The position numbers and the translations under genes are program-made. A DNA stretch of 64,000 bases from the NCBI RefSeq assembly GCF_011075055.1, contig NC_058145.1, positions 2,368,887 to 2,432,886 on the forward strand. The letters run 5' to 3'. The notes beneath the pieces were generated by a model, which did not search any database, was not told the origin of the DNA, and saw nothing but the letters and a program-made list of their open reading frames with translations. Origin of the DNA: Mangifera indica. Lineage: Eukaryota; Streptophyta; Magnoliopsida; Sapindales; Anacardiaceae. Shown piece by piece: positions 12,421-23,849 of the stretch. Numbering within the stretch: the stretch's first letter is position 1; each line of letters starts with the position of its first letter.

Positions 12421-13952
12421 CCCAAGTTAAATCCTGGCGAGTGAGCGGCGGCACATGCAGAACACGTGGAAGGCAGATAAATCTACGCCACGATTAACTG
12501 CCCAGTTACTATTTGATAAGGGAAAGCTGCATGTACATATTTCAGATAGAATAAATAGGCATACGACTGAATATTATTTATCTTTTATTTAAAATTATTT
12601 AATTATATAATAAATATATTATTAATATATTTATATATAATTTTATTATTGTTTATAAGAGTATATGTGACCTGATCATGACTAAAAGGAGTTGAGTCAC
12701 TTAAAAAGAGCAATTGTATATGTATTTAGTTTTTAATATTTAATTAAGTATTAAACTAATGTGTGATATTATTTTATTTATTTAATTATTTAATTGAATA
12801 TTTCAAATTATCAATACAAAATTTTATTGTAAAAAAAAATTATGATTATAAAAGTTAATAAAATTGATAAAAAATTAAAATTTTTAACTTAAAATTCTTG
12901 GTCGTTTAAATCTTTATTATATTTATAAAACTTTAATTTGATAATTTTAATTATTATACTTTAAATTTATTTATATAATAATTATAGATAAAACCATAAA
13001 AATTATAAAAAGAGTCAATAGTGTTGTTCTTAAGCCGGACTCGATGAACGCATATGTCTTCCATTCAAATCATACTTTAGTGGGAGGAGAAGGTGAAGTT
13101 GATTTAAATTAACCCGACTGCCTTTATATGTATGGTTAAGACATGACGCAATGCCCACAGTCCGCCTAGATGGGTAGAGCGTTTTGGCAGCAAATTGGTG
13201 GCCTATGCCCACATAATCTATATAATTTTATGAGCCAGGATTCAGTAGAAAAATTTGTCACCTGCAGATGAAAAATTGTCTCATTTTAGACATTAACATG
13301 AAGAACAATCTTCCACTGTTTCCCAGAAAAGTTCACCTATCATCTACTTCCGAATGTACACAAACAGCACGTAAAATGAGTTAAGACTATTTTATGAAAG
13401 CCAGCTGAGAATTCCTTAAAACAGAACAGAGCAGGATCTCATATTTTAAGTTGGTGCCCGTTCAAAAATGCTCTTGAGACGTAAATTTACCTTGTCAATG
13501 TCATCTACTGATTGAAAAGGCAGTGGATGACATTTACAACCACGGCAGTGGTTGTCAGTGAGCAGTTAGACAGCCCTAGCTTTGTGAAATTCCACTTAGT
13601 ATTCAGCTAGCAGGCCAGCCCAACCCACAACCCACAAGGCCTGCACTGTAGTATCCTTCATATAGTCCACTAGCACGATAAGCTGTGCAGAGGCCCACAA
13701 GGTATATATTTCAATTCGATTCTTAAAACATTGCTACTATCAATTTATAGTCTAATCTAGTGTAGCTTTATGTATTTAGTTTTTGAGTTTGACACTAAGA
13801 TTCGTTTTTGGTTTGTCCAAAAAAAGGAACTGTTTTCCATCCGAATTTTAAAGAAATGACAATTTCGCACCTTTTATATTGGAAAAATCTATTTTTTTAC
13901 TAACCTGTAAATTTTTTTTTTACAAAGTTGGGAAAAAAAAAGTCTTTTGTCT
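12421..13952. other. Intergenic region with MITE fragments
   Basis: AT-rich inverted-repeat fragments at about 12560-12660 and 12720-12830 resemble the palindromic MITE family. The stretch 13030-13700 has more balanced composition, and its short minus-strand open frame (13030-13212) shows no family motif. No gene is supportable. Confidence 0.45.
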
Positions 13953-13957
13953 TTACT

Positions 13958-14130
13958 TGTTAGAGACTCAAATAAAAAAGAAATAAAGAAAAAGAGTCTC
14001 ATATCTAATGTTTAGAACATAAAAGAGTGGTATATAAGTGTTGTGGATTAGACCTTAACATAAACCAATTAGTTTTGTGTAACATAAGTTTCAATCTACA
14101 CATTTGTAAGCTCAATATATATTTTCGATA
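13958..14130 (+). repeat. Left LTR of the TRIM element
   Basis: Begins TGTTAGAGACTC and ends TTTTCGATA. It contains GTGGTATATAAGTG (TATATAAG), a probable TATA box for the element. Its 3' end has changed from the CA seen in the right LTR to TA. Confidence 0.92.
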
Positions 14131-14254
14131 TGGTATCAGAGCACGAGCCAAACGACGGGTTTAACAGTCTAAGTGTTCCTGGATACAAGTGACAACGCAC
14201 CCAGTCAAAAACTGACTGAGCCAAACGGCCTAGGTGTTTGCACTTAAACGGGGG

Positions 14255-14425
14255 TGTTGAAGACTCAAATAAAAAAGAAAGAAAGAAAAAGTCTCACATC
14301 TAATGTTTAGAACATAAAAGAGTGGTATATAAGTGTTGTGGATTAGACCTTAACATAAGCTAATTAGTTTTGTATAACATGAGTTTCAATCTACACATTT
14401 GTAAGCCCAATATATATTTCCGACA
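14255..14425 (+). repeat. Right LTR of the TRIM element
   Basis: Begins TGTTGAAGACTC and ends TTTCCGACA, with canonical TG/CA termini. The same TATATAAG box is present. Confidence 0.92.
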
Positions 14426-14430
14426 TTACT

Positions 14431-15500
14431 AAATCTAAATTACAATTTTATCTCAAAAAATTATAAAATTCTATTCATCTATAATTAATAATTATAAAAA
14501 CTAAAAATTATAAAAATTTGCTGACAGAATTGTTCCTCCCCTGCTACTGCTAACCCTGTGTTGCTGCAAACAATTATTGGTAGATCTATTGCTCATCTTC
14601 CTTGGAGTTGTCACTTATGAGCTTTGTTTTGATTTAATCTTGTTTTTTCCACCAACTTTAAGACGTCCTATCGCTTGCACAAGCTTCAAGCACGTCCAAT
14701 TCCATAAGTTTCATGTGGGTGTTTTCTAACAAGAAAATGCGAAAGAAGCAGGAATTAAAAAATATATATATTGATAAGGAGAATAGAGAAAAATATATGC
14801 AATTAGAATAAAAACGTAATTTATTTGTATTATTTATAGATAATATAAACTCTATTATATATCTGTATTGGTAAAAAATAGACTTTAAAAACTAGAAGGG
14901 TGAGCGAATTAGTTCATTAAAGTTTGGATGGAAAACGGTTGTTGTCTTTTGTACTTTTTAATTTGTCTAGCTCAATATCTTTTTAAATGTTTCAAACTAG
15001 ACCTAGATTTGAATCGTATCGGATCGAATTTGGTACACTCTATTGTCCTCATAGGCCATGCTGTGGGCCATTTCCCACCCAGGCTCACAGCCATGGTCAT
15101 CGTTACCAGAGCTGAAATCATCTTAACTCCTAACTCCAACCATTTTGTTCCCACATGCACGTAGGTATTATACATCAGTCAAAAGAAATTAAGGTACAAA
15201 ATAGCAACAGTGGGATAGCTCTTCCGCCAGTCAAATGTTTGAAGAACGAGCGTCCCCTTAAGCTGAGCGCGCCCAGTACTCCACAACTACAAAGTGAATT
15301 ATTCTTTATCTCAGCTTAATAATTAAGGGAATAAATTATCCCAATTCACAAATTTAATCCACCATTTTAAGAGTGCTAAACTCCTATATTCTAGTCACAG
15401 TACAGCTTAATAAACAGTTAATCAAGATTATTTAACACATCACAACCCTAAAACAACTGCAGGTACGTACGCATTTGGATGCATGTCAACTTAATAAGAA
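14431..15500. other. Intergenic region downstream of the MADS-box gene
   Basis: No gene is supportable. Overlapping short open frames at 14928-15175 lie on opposite strands and lack family features. The part nearest 15500 is probably the 3' UTR of the minus-strand MADS gene. Confidence 0.45.
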
Positions 15501-18500
15501 TCAAAACCATCCCTCAGTCTGGTCACCCCCGGCGGCGCCGCCCATGACAATGTTCACCTCGTTTATGCCATCTCCACAACTGAATCCATTTAACATGCAA
15601 AAAAATTAAACACAAGTGCAATGACTTGTGATATAAGAGGAAGAAGATATGCATGAAATACCCCATGTCTAAATCGTAAATGCAGTATGGTTGGTGGTCT
15701 TGAAGGAGGCGGTTGTTCAATTGAATAGCTTCAAAGTTTTCTTCTTCTTCTTCTTCAAGCTGGAAATAAAAAAAACATAAGGGAAATGAAATGATAACGT
15801 GTGAAATATAGTAAATTATTTTGTCATAAAAGATTTGTATTGTTTAAGCTAATCAACCTGAGACTTCAGCTTCTTGTTTTCTTCTTCGAGATCTTGTGCC
15901 TATCAGTTTTGTTCAAAGAGTCATCAATGTTATATATACACTGGGAGCTACAGAGAAACTTCTCCTTTTGTTGCCCTAAAATTAATGTATCAAACTCTTA
16001 CCCTTTGCTGCAGTTCTTCCAATTGTTTTTGCATCATTTCTGTCTGCATTCAAAAGTAGAAAATATATAAGACATCAGTCAACAACATATATAATAGCCA
16101 TTTAGTGATGGCTTCAACTATTTCAGAAAGGGAAAGCTCAAAAAAGTAAGAGTGGTTCATCACATTGTTGTATATAAAAACAATTTTGAATGCTTTTAAT
16201 CATATTTGAGAAATTTTTTTTCTCAAATCTTGTTTCTCGAAGTACAACCTTCAACACATTTTCTTCTCTTTCATTTGGATAAGTAAAACATGAGCTTTTT
16301 ATATGTGCATGGGTCTCAACGTGTATGCATGCTTAAAGGCTCCAAAAATGATGTGTACCTTTCTTTGTCTAGCTTGATAGAGCGTCCTGTCAAGCTGTTT
16401 CTCAATCTTTTGCAAATCTTTCACAGTCAGTTGTTCAAGATCTTCTCCAAGAAAATGCCTTAATAACAATCAAAACAAAAATTTATTTAATCTATATACG
16501 CAAGTTCATCAGTTAAAGATCGAACATTTATATATAGTTGCATTTAATTGTATAGATTTAGACTGATTCAGCAGAAAGTAACCTTTGTGAGCATTGGAGA
16601 GACTCATATGTTGCCCTCAATTTTAAGATCTCCGGATACGAGATCTGCATTGACCCATGAAACAAAAGTTTATGATATCTTACTGAATAATATTACGTAT
16701 ATAAATTATATCTTCTAAATGATGTGAAATAAAATGAATAGAATTTTGAAAACAAAAATAAAAATCAAGATTCAATGAACAACATTGTTGTGATAACAGA
16801 ATAGTTATAGTATATCAGTTTATGTACAAATATATATGGCTAATAATTTGCACCCTCAATTCCTTTCTTTCTTTTTTAGTAAACTATTTTTTGTCTAAAA
16901 CTAAAATAACCAGAGAATGGGAAGAGCCTATATATATAACTCCCATCAAGTGTGTAATCTAAGTGATAAAAAAATATCGTACAGTCCCCTTTTAGTATTG
17001 TCCCTCTAGATTAGAAAACTTGAAGGGTTTTGATGTTGTCCCTCTAGATTAGAAAAGTTGAAGGGTTTTGATTTCTTTCGTAAGGCTGTGGTTAGAGGTA
17101 TACTTCCTAATTTTGTTGCTTCAGATTATGTGTGTTTTTGTAGACATTTTTGTTAGCATATATTTACATGGTATGAGGGTCAAAATCTGATATCTGCCTA
17201 GCTATTTGAAATTTGAAGGATGAGGATTGGGATGAGATTGGATTATTATAAAGGAGGGGTTTGATGGAAGAAAGCTGAGGTAATATTGTTATTTGGTACA
17301 TTTGGGTAATCTCAATTTAATCGGGAGGGAAGACACCTCTATTTGCTTTAGGAGTTGACACCTCTATGATGAAAACAGAATTGTCTCTATTGTGAAAGCA
17401 AAGAGAAATTGACACGTGACTATAAACATAAGTCATAGATGTCTTATTGGTGGATGAATACAGATCAAATGAGGACGACATCTAAATCATGTATGACGAA
17501 CAACAAGAGAAGAAAGAAATATATACAATTGAGATGATAGATTCTGATGAAAAATTGGCTAGTTCCAATGAAATTAGTTAGTTGACGATAGACTATAAAA
17601 GGAAATCAATAAAATCTAGGGTTCAAATTGGTTGAACACAATGACTAAAAGGGAGAATTGGCAAATTCAAGGGTTCAATTGATAGATCTTGATGAGTTCC
17701 AATAGTCAGAACCCTTTTGTTCACTTGGTGATCTAAATCAATTGGTGATAGAGACAAAACGGGTAATGAACAAAAAGAAAACATGAAACAAAAAGAAGAA
17801 AAAAATGAGAGATTGATGGAAACACACTAGAAATTGACTTGTGGCAACTAAAATAATGATAAAATAGGAGAAGTTTTTTTTCAAATTATGTAGAAAGAAA
17901 TGTAAAGAAAAACAATAAAGTTATAAAAGTGGGCGTGGGTGTGTATGAACGAAAACAAAACAAAAAAAAATTCTAATTTTCTCACCTCAAGAACAAGGTG
18001 GTTTTTAAAGGGGTGAAAAATGTTAAGATTAAATATTTTATTAGGATTAAGATTGGAATAACCGGATAATATTAATGAGGAAAATAATATTAATTAATAA
18101 ATTAATATCATATTATATATAAATTAGGAATATAATATTTGATTTAAGTGATATCTAATTGATTTGAATAATATTTTATGTAATAATATTTGGAATTTAA
18201 AGGATAAGGATTGGGATGAGATTAAATTATTATAAAAGAGGGGTTTGATGAAAGAAAGGGAAGGAATACTGTTATTGGTATATTTGGGCAGTCTTAGGCT
18301 GATTGGGAGAGAAGACACCTATATTTGTCTTAGGAGAAGTTGACATATCTTATTATCAACATTATTTCCTTTTAATATTAATAAAATCTGAGCTAGGCTT
18401 CTAACAGTTTTTTAAAACCTTTTTTATGCATTTTATTATGAACTCTCTCATTGTACAATATGAATCTTCCAAAATTTCTTATAAGATGCATAAGGTAAAG

Positions 18501-21500
18501 TGGTCCTCTAATGAACTTTTGAGCACGTATGTTCAAGTGGACGGTAGGTAAATTCAAGAGATGTGTGAAAGTGCATATACGATGACTCAAGACAATGGTG
18601 AGAACAAGCCAACAAGAAGAAAGGGAAAGAAAAAATACTTGCCTATAATGAGAAAAAGGCTTAGTGCTTCTTCCGTAGAAAGAATGAACACATGAGGAAG
18701 GAATGTCTTAAACACAAGGCTTGACTTAAAATGGGTAATCTCACATCTTTAATGTGTTAATAATCTAATATGGTTAATGTTTCTAATACATTGTAGGTTT
18801 TCTAAACCATAGGAAACTGATGAAAAATAAACATACCATCTATTCTTGCAGCCAAATGCATTCACACATGAAAGTCATGAGAACTTACATATTAGTTTTA
18901 TAATTTGGTTTTGTTTTAAAATTGGAACAAACCTTTAATATTCTTAGTTTCTCTAGAAATTTGATTTTTATTTCGAAATTGTAACTTTGGGTTTTACTTT
19001 TTAGTTTTCTATAACATCTTTTGATTTGTTCAAAATTCGGTTATTATTGGTAATTCTATAATGGTTGATAGTTTTTTTTATAATACATCAAAATCAGAAC
19101 ATTCCTTATAGTTATATGGTCTCACATAATAACGTTGGTATTAAGTGTTGTGTGACGGATGCGAATTCCTCCATGTTGTGGCATTCAAGATTGGAAATGA
19201 TCCCTATTGAGAGAATCAAAAGGCTAACAAATGACACTCTTGACTTTACAAATTTTGATTCATGAGTTGACTACATCAAAGGAAAGCAAACTAACAAAAC
19301 AATGAATCTACTCAAACGAGTTTTAACATCAAAGGAAAGCATAAGACCTGACATTGTTTTTACTGTAGCAATATTAAAAAGATATCAAAGCAATCCAAGT
19401 TTAAACCACAGAGCTACAAAAAAATTATAAGGTTCCTTCAAGGAACTAAAGCTTGCATGCTTACATACAAACATTTAGATGATTTGAAGGTTGTTGGATA
19501 CTTGGATTGACCTTACTAGTTGTGTTGATTCTTGCAAGTCAACATCTAGATACATCTTCATGCTTTTGTTGGAGGAATTGTATCTTGGAGAAGTGAGAAC
19601 CAATTTTTAGCTACTACTTCTACAACGGATGCAAAGTTCATATCCTATTTTGGACAACTTCTTAGGGTATATGGATTAAAAGTTTCATATCTACACTTCG
19701 AATTATGAATTCAATCTTTAAGCCAATGAAGATTTATTAAGACAATTTAACTACTATATTATTGACTAAGAACAATAAAAGTTAAAGTAAACATATTAAC
19801 ATAAAATACTTACACCTGAAAGAATGAGTCAAAGCAAACAAGTTTCTTATTGAACACATTAGTATTAAGTTAATGATTATAGATCCTTAATGAAAAGCTT
19901 ATGCCACTAAAGTTTTTCAAGGTTCTTGTAGTGCAAACAATACTTGTTTCAAATAAGTATGTTTCTATTTGACCTGATGTATTTAGAAACTCTGAAGATC
20001 AATTTGTCTTATATCTTTTAATTTTGTTTCCGAATCATTTATGTCATGAACCATAATCATAAGCATTGCCTCCCAATCCTTTCATGTGACATGGTATGAC
20101 ACCAACAGATCTTAGCCAAGACCTATGCTCTAGATGGTTCGTTCCTTTCATTTTTTTTTCCCCTAAACAGTGCTTCCATTCATGTATTTTCCCGGTCCTG
20201 TACCCATCTTGGTAGTTGTTCAACATTTATTTTCCTTTTTGTTTTTTGTCGGTGGCTATTCCAATCATACATAACTTTTCTAGAATGAAAAATATATTGT
20301 GAGACCTAGACTAGGCCTTGATTGGAGACTTATTCATAAAGCATAATGTACCACATACATATTTATTCAAAGAGGGAGGTTATCTTGCAATACATGAAAG
20401 ACAATACTCATTTGAAGAAGATTTACTGCAATGATGCATGTGATTAATCTTTTTGTTTTGAAATACCTTATCATGAGTATCAAGATGAAAATGTCCTGAC
20501 CAAATATTAGATATTTTATTTTTAATTTTAATTATTAAATTGATTTTAATTTAAAATAAATTTAATATTTATTTGAAAATTAAAAAGCTTATATGCCTTA
20601 AATCAGATGTGATCTATTACTATGTTCATGATAGCCACTAACAATCGCATGTAAGAGTTATAAGGAGACTTAATATCACATTTTTTGTGGTATTGATGAT
20701 AATTTTCTGCTAAATGAGAAGAGTCTATAAATAACTCCAATCAAATCCCTAACCTTAGTAATTAAAAATAACTAACCTATAAATTATAAAACTTAAACCA
20801 CATGGATTAGTAAAATTAACCAAATATTAGAACTTTTAAGATAAAGATTTAGGTTTGAAGTCTTTACTATATTTTTTAAACTCTGATTTACTTAGTATAG
20901 TGGTTATGAATTGTTCCATCTAACAAATACGGGCGGGCAGTCTCTGGTTATCAAAAAAAGAATTAGAAAACTTAAAGGATCTAACTTCTTTCACAAGACT
21001 ATGGCTGGATGGAGGATCCCTTCCTAATTTTGCCGCCAAGATTCTGTTTATCTGATTGGCCTTTGTTAGTGATAAGTTTAAAGAAAAATGACACTGCAAT
21101 TCCCTAAACTATAAACTTTTAGAAAATATTTAAATTTATCATTGATGGAACATCCAAAATAAAGCCATATCTAACTTAACCTAAGTACAGCAGTATGAGA
21201 AGAAATTAATGTACAAACCTGAGCATTGTTCTCAGAAATATTGCTGGAGCTTGAGGAATAGCAACATCGCCGGTACCGTTCCAGGATCTTGGCAACGTTA
21301 CTGCTAGAAAGAGAAAAATACATGTTAGTAATATATTCAAGGGTTTTCAAAGAGGAACCAAAGCTGAAAGCCAACTTATTTGATGGGGGAATTCGAGCAA
21401 TTTCTGAGTAAAGTTTATGACAAGAACTAGAAGTATAGACAAGTATATTATATCTTATAGATTTACTCTTATTTGGCAAGTTTGAAGTAAACATATATAT

Positions 21501-22563
21501 GATACATTACATCACCAGATCTTTGATAAGCTTGGCAGCTACAAGCTTACAGCTATGGCACTGTCCAGTTACAGTCCTCAACCTAGGTTTTAATTCCCAA
21601 TTAAAAGTAGACAGATCATTCCTTCTATATATCAACCCACACATCACCCAAACAAGGTTGCTTTACCCATCAACCAATCTAGATGCTTTTTCCCCCAGAA
21701 AGAAGAAAAAAGAAAAGGAAAGAGGAAAAATCATCTGGGTGATATGCTTATAATCGATGCAATAATATATCATCAGAAGTTTTTATTACTTCAGCAATAT
21801 CCAGTGTTGGAAATTGTAAATGCTGAGTTCCAGAATTAGGATGAACTATGAATTATATCACTTACAATGATGAACCCAGAAGACAGTTTTTAAAGCATGT
21901 TTCTCATTCCATTTTGAAACTGCTAATAAGGGAAGTATGGAAGAAATCTAGCAAAGAAATACGTAGTGTTAAACATTTAAAAAAAAAAAAATCAAAACCC
22001 CGATATCCAGGAACTTCGTTTCATGAAGCTAAGAGATCTTGAAAAGAGAGAGAGAGTGTGTGAAGCATAAAAGCAGTGATTTCTCATTTAAAACGATGTC
22101 ATATCAGACCTGACAAAAGAAACACATCTCTTTGTTCATCTTATCTGCTAACAGATCAAGAAGAAGAAAAATATAGATGAACAAGTTGAAGTGCCCTTTG
22201 CTTCTTTAACCTCCAAATACCTCGGTTCAGTTGGTTTTTGATCAAAATATACATTATATGATGCAACTAAAAGTAAAAGCAAAATAATGTGTTTTACCTG
22301 TAGTGAAAAAAGAACACCAAAAATTCAGTGGACAAAAACAGATTTAGAAAGAACAAGAAAGAGGGAAGCCAGTTATCTTACTGATTGCTGCCAAACTCAG
22401 AAAGTTTGCCATGACTAGAGAAAATGATGAGAGCGACCTCAGCATCACAAAGCAGGGAAAGTTCATAAGCTTTTTTGAGCAAACCATTTCTTCTTTTGGA
22501 GAATGTTACTTGTCGGTTGATCTTGTTTGGGATCCTCTGCAATACCACCTTCCCTCTTCCCAT
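15501..22563 (-). CDS. AGL6-like MIKC-type MADS-box transcription factor
   Basis: Eight coding exons on the minus strand: 22563-22382, 21300-21219, 16644-16583, 16458-16359, 16043-16002, 15899-15858, 15759-15662 and 15579-15501. Phases join to give 228 aa. Exon sizes (182, 82, 62, 100, 42, 42, then C-terminal exons) match the AGL6/SEP pattern. The MADS box is residues 1-60 ([29 protein letters not shown]). The I region has [10 protein letters not shown]. The K domain (about 90-175) has [20 protein letters not shown] and YQARQRKTEMM. QARQRK favours AGL6 over SEPALLATA. The C-terminus ends in EGWF where AGL6 proteins usually end in GWVL. Such factors bind CArG boxes as dimers and tetramers and act in floral patterning. 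The copy is divergent (P at position 13, SEFGS in place of the usual YEFGS, a Glu-rich stretch in exon 7), so it may be the less-studied second AGL6 lineage of eudicots. Confidence 0.88.
15741..15758 (-). repeat. Coding GAA microsatellite in MADS exon 7
   Basis: CTT repeated on the plus strand encodes a run of Glu residues (LEEEEEEN) at the start of exon 7. In-frame expansion or contraction would change length without breaking the frame. Confidence 0.8.
16915..17167 (+). repeat. Decayed 5' LTR-like segment of the intronic copia element
   Basis: Shares with 20710-21080 the order TATA-like CTATATATATAACTCC, then TAGAAAA.TTGAAGG, TTCTTTC..AAG.CT.TGG, CTTCCTAATTTTG and TTTGTTAG. It is followed at 17167-17179 by TGGTATGAGGGTC, a mutated match to the Met-tRNA primer-binding site. 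Its 5' limit is not clear. A 38-bp internal tandem duplication starts near 17000. Confidence 0.5.
17205..17372 (+). repeat. Direct repeat, copy A (partner at 18185-18350)
   Basis: Contains GGATGAGGATTGGGATGAGA, GAGGGGTTTGATG and GGGAGGGAAGACACCT. The same order is found at 18185-18350, about 980 bp away, with moderate divergence. It is probably an internal duplication within the decayed retroelement. Confidence 0.7.
18185..18350 (+). repeat. Direct repeat, copy B (partner at 17205-17372)
   Basis: Contains GGATAAGGATTGGGATGAGA, GAGGGGTTTGATG and GGGAGAGAAGACACCT, matching copy A in order and spacing. Confidence 0.7.
18430..20000 (+). mobile_element. Decayed Ty1/copia retrotransposon internal region in MADS intron 2
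   Basis: Broken reading frames on the plus strand, antisense to the host gene, show copia protein landmarks in the correct order. A gag tail is near 18465-18540 ([15 protein letters not shown]). A zinc-knuckle remnant is near 18655-18725 ([18 protein letters not shown]). A gag-pre-integrase piece is near 19170-19245 ([18 protein letters not shown]) and an integrase start near 19265-19300 ([11 protein letters not shown]). RNase H-type sequence lies near 19435-19620 ([20 protein letters not shown], then [23 protein letters not shown] broken frame). Stops and frameshifts are frequent and large parts of integrase and reverse transcriptase are missing. It is a dead fossil. A purine tract (AAAGAGGGAGG, 20369-20379) may mark the start of the 3' LTR. 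Confidence 0.85.
20710..21080 (+). repeat. Decayed 3' LTR-like segment of the intronic copia element
   Basis: Matches 16915-17167 in the TATA region (TCTATAAATAACTCC) and in the block GAAAACTTAAAGGAT..CTTTCACAAG..TATGGCTGG..CTTCCTAATTTTG. The whole 3' LTR may begin near 20380, after the purine tract. Confidence 0.5.
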
Positions 22564-22725
22564 TTTCGTCAACAAACCTAGCAAACAAGAAAATGGAAGC
22601 TATGATTTTTTCCCTTCCCTTTTTGCTTTTATCTCACCCTGTCTGTTGTACTTTTTTTCCTGTCTTCCTGCGGTCGCGGTGTTGGCTGAGCCAAGATAAT
22701 GTATACGTCCTTTTAAACACAAAAA

Positions 22726-22745
22726 CTTTTACTATATATATTGGG
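22726..22745 (-). promoter_or_regulatory. Possible TATA box of the MADS-box gene
   Basis: On the gene strand the sequence reads CCAATATATATAGT, about 170 bp upstream of the start codon at 22563. The position is plausible, but the region is AT-rich, so chance is possible. Confidence 0.4.
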
Positions 22746-22890
22746 TAGAATATAATTATATACATAATCATATATAAATAATAAAAAATTATTATATGAT
22801 TAAATAATTAAAAATTAAAAATAAAATAATACATAGTTATATAATAATATACATTATTTATGTAAAAAAATTATGTATATAATTTTATTA
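22735..22890. repeat. AT-rich palindromic MITE copy upstream of the MADS gene
   Basis: Inverted arms (AATTATATACATAATCATAT and ATTATGTATATAATT) flank the family core TTAAATAATTAAAAATT. It lies directly against the putative promoter. Confidence 0.55.
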
Positions 22891-23039
22891 ATTTTACGTA
22901 TATAAATTGTAGAGTTCAACTATTTATGATAATAACCCTAATTATTCGAGTAATAAAAAATATAGAATTTAAGCATAAATTCAAAATTTATGGATGATAT
23001 ATCAAGAGTTCATAATTTTGGTCAGAATGATTTAACTAA

Positions 23040-23600
23040 AAGAAATTTGATTAAAAAAATCAAAATAAAATCTTCCTTTTACTAATAATATTAAAAAATA
23101 TAAAATTCATTATATTTTTTCTCTAAATTTTAAAAACTAACAATTTCACTCTTATCTAAAATTTTTTAACTTTGAAAAGTCACATTCCCCCCCCCCCCAA
23201 AAAAAAATTTTTTCTTCATCCCTCCAACCATCATCTCCGACGTCGACAACCTCCCCTTTTCACTCTAAATTGTTGGCTAACGCATGAGAAATAATCTGAA
23301 ACGGATCTTTTAATTGATAACAAAGAGATCTCCAAATCTCTTCAAAGTCAAAAAACTTTTCAAAGGATTGGTAAAAAAAAAAAAATGTAACTTTTCAAAG
23401 TTAAAAAACTTTAAATAGAGATGAAATATTATATTTTAAAACTTATGAAAGAAAATATAATGAACTTTATATATTTTTTAATATTATTAATAAAATAATA
23501 ATTTTATCTATATGTTTAATAAAAAGTTTTTAACTCTAATTAATTAATCGGTGAGATTTTGAATTATTTCAATTTTACATATATAACTTTACGAATTCAA
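23040..23600. mobile_element. Long-arm foldback element, copy 2
   Basis: The arms mirror each other: TTACTAATAATATTAAAAAA and TTTTTTAATATTATTAATAA, and CTAAAATTTTTTAACTTTGA and TCAAAGTTAAAAAACTTTA. The centre contains CCGACGTCGACAACC, as in copies 1 and 4. A C-homopolymer lies at about 23189-23198. Boundaries are approximate. Confidence 0.5.
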
Positions 23601-23633
23601 ATAAGATTGATTGGGAAATAGTACTTTGGTCAT

Positions 23634-23652
23634 ACATATATATATATATATA
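23634..23652. repeat. TA microsatellite
   Basis: A run of about nine to ten TA units. Confidence 0.85.
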
Positions 23653-23849
23653 AAATTAATTGCACGATGACTCTCATTTAACCATGAAATAAGTTTTGAG
23701 GGGAAAGGATTGGGGTAGGGTAGTGGTCAAACTGACACGCGTCAGAGAGGTATAGCTTTACAAAAAGAAATAGCGGAGTGAGTCTGTGAGTTGTCAAATC
23801 CAATAGTGAAGCAATATGCGTAATTATTATTTAATAAAAAATTAAATTT

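Larger units (their letters stand above)
13958..14425 (+). mobile_element. TRIM (terminal-repeat retrotransposon in miniature)
   Basis: Two direct repeats of 173 bp (13958-14130) and 171 bp (14255-14425) differ at about 11 positions plus one 2-bp gap, so they are about 93% identical by eye. The right copy has the canonical TG...CA ends (TGTTGAAGACTC to TTCCGACA). Directly after the left repeat is TGGTATCAGAGC (14131-14142), a 12-base match to the 3' end of plant initiator Met-tRNA: the primer-binding site. AAACGGGGG just before the right repeat (14246-14254) acts as the polypurine tract. Only 124 bp lies between the LTRs, so it encodes nothing and depends on other elements. TTACT flanks both sides (13953-13957 and 14426-14430) as a perfect 5-bp target duplication. 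Confidence 0.95.

Noticed and set aside
13030..13212. Short frame on the minus strand (MGIGHQFAAK...)
   Set aside because: No conserved motif, no splice partners and no promoter context. It is probably repeat-derived.
17205..18350. Direct repeats considered as the LTR pair of the copia element
   Set aside because: The gag-to-RNase H relics lie outside (downstream of) the pair, so they cannot flank the element. The 16.9/20.7-kb pair fits better.
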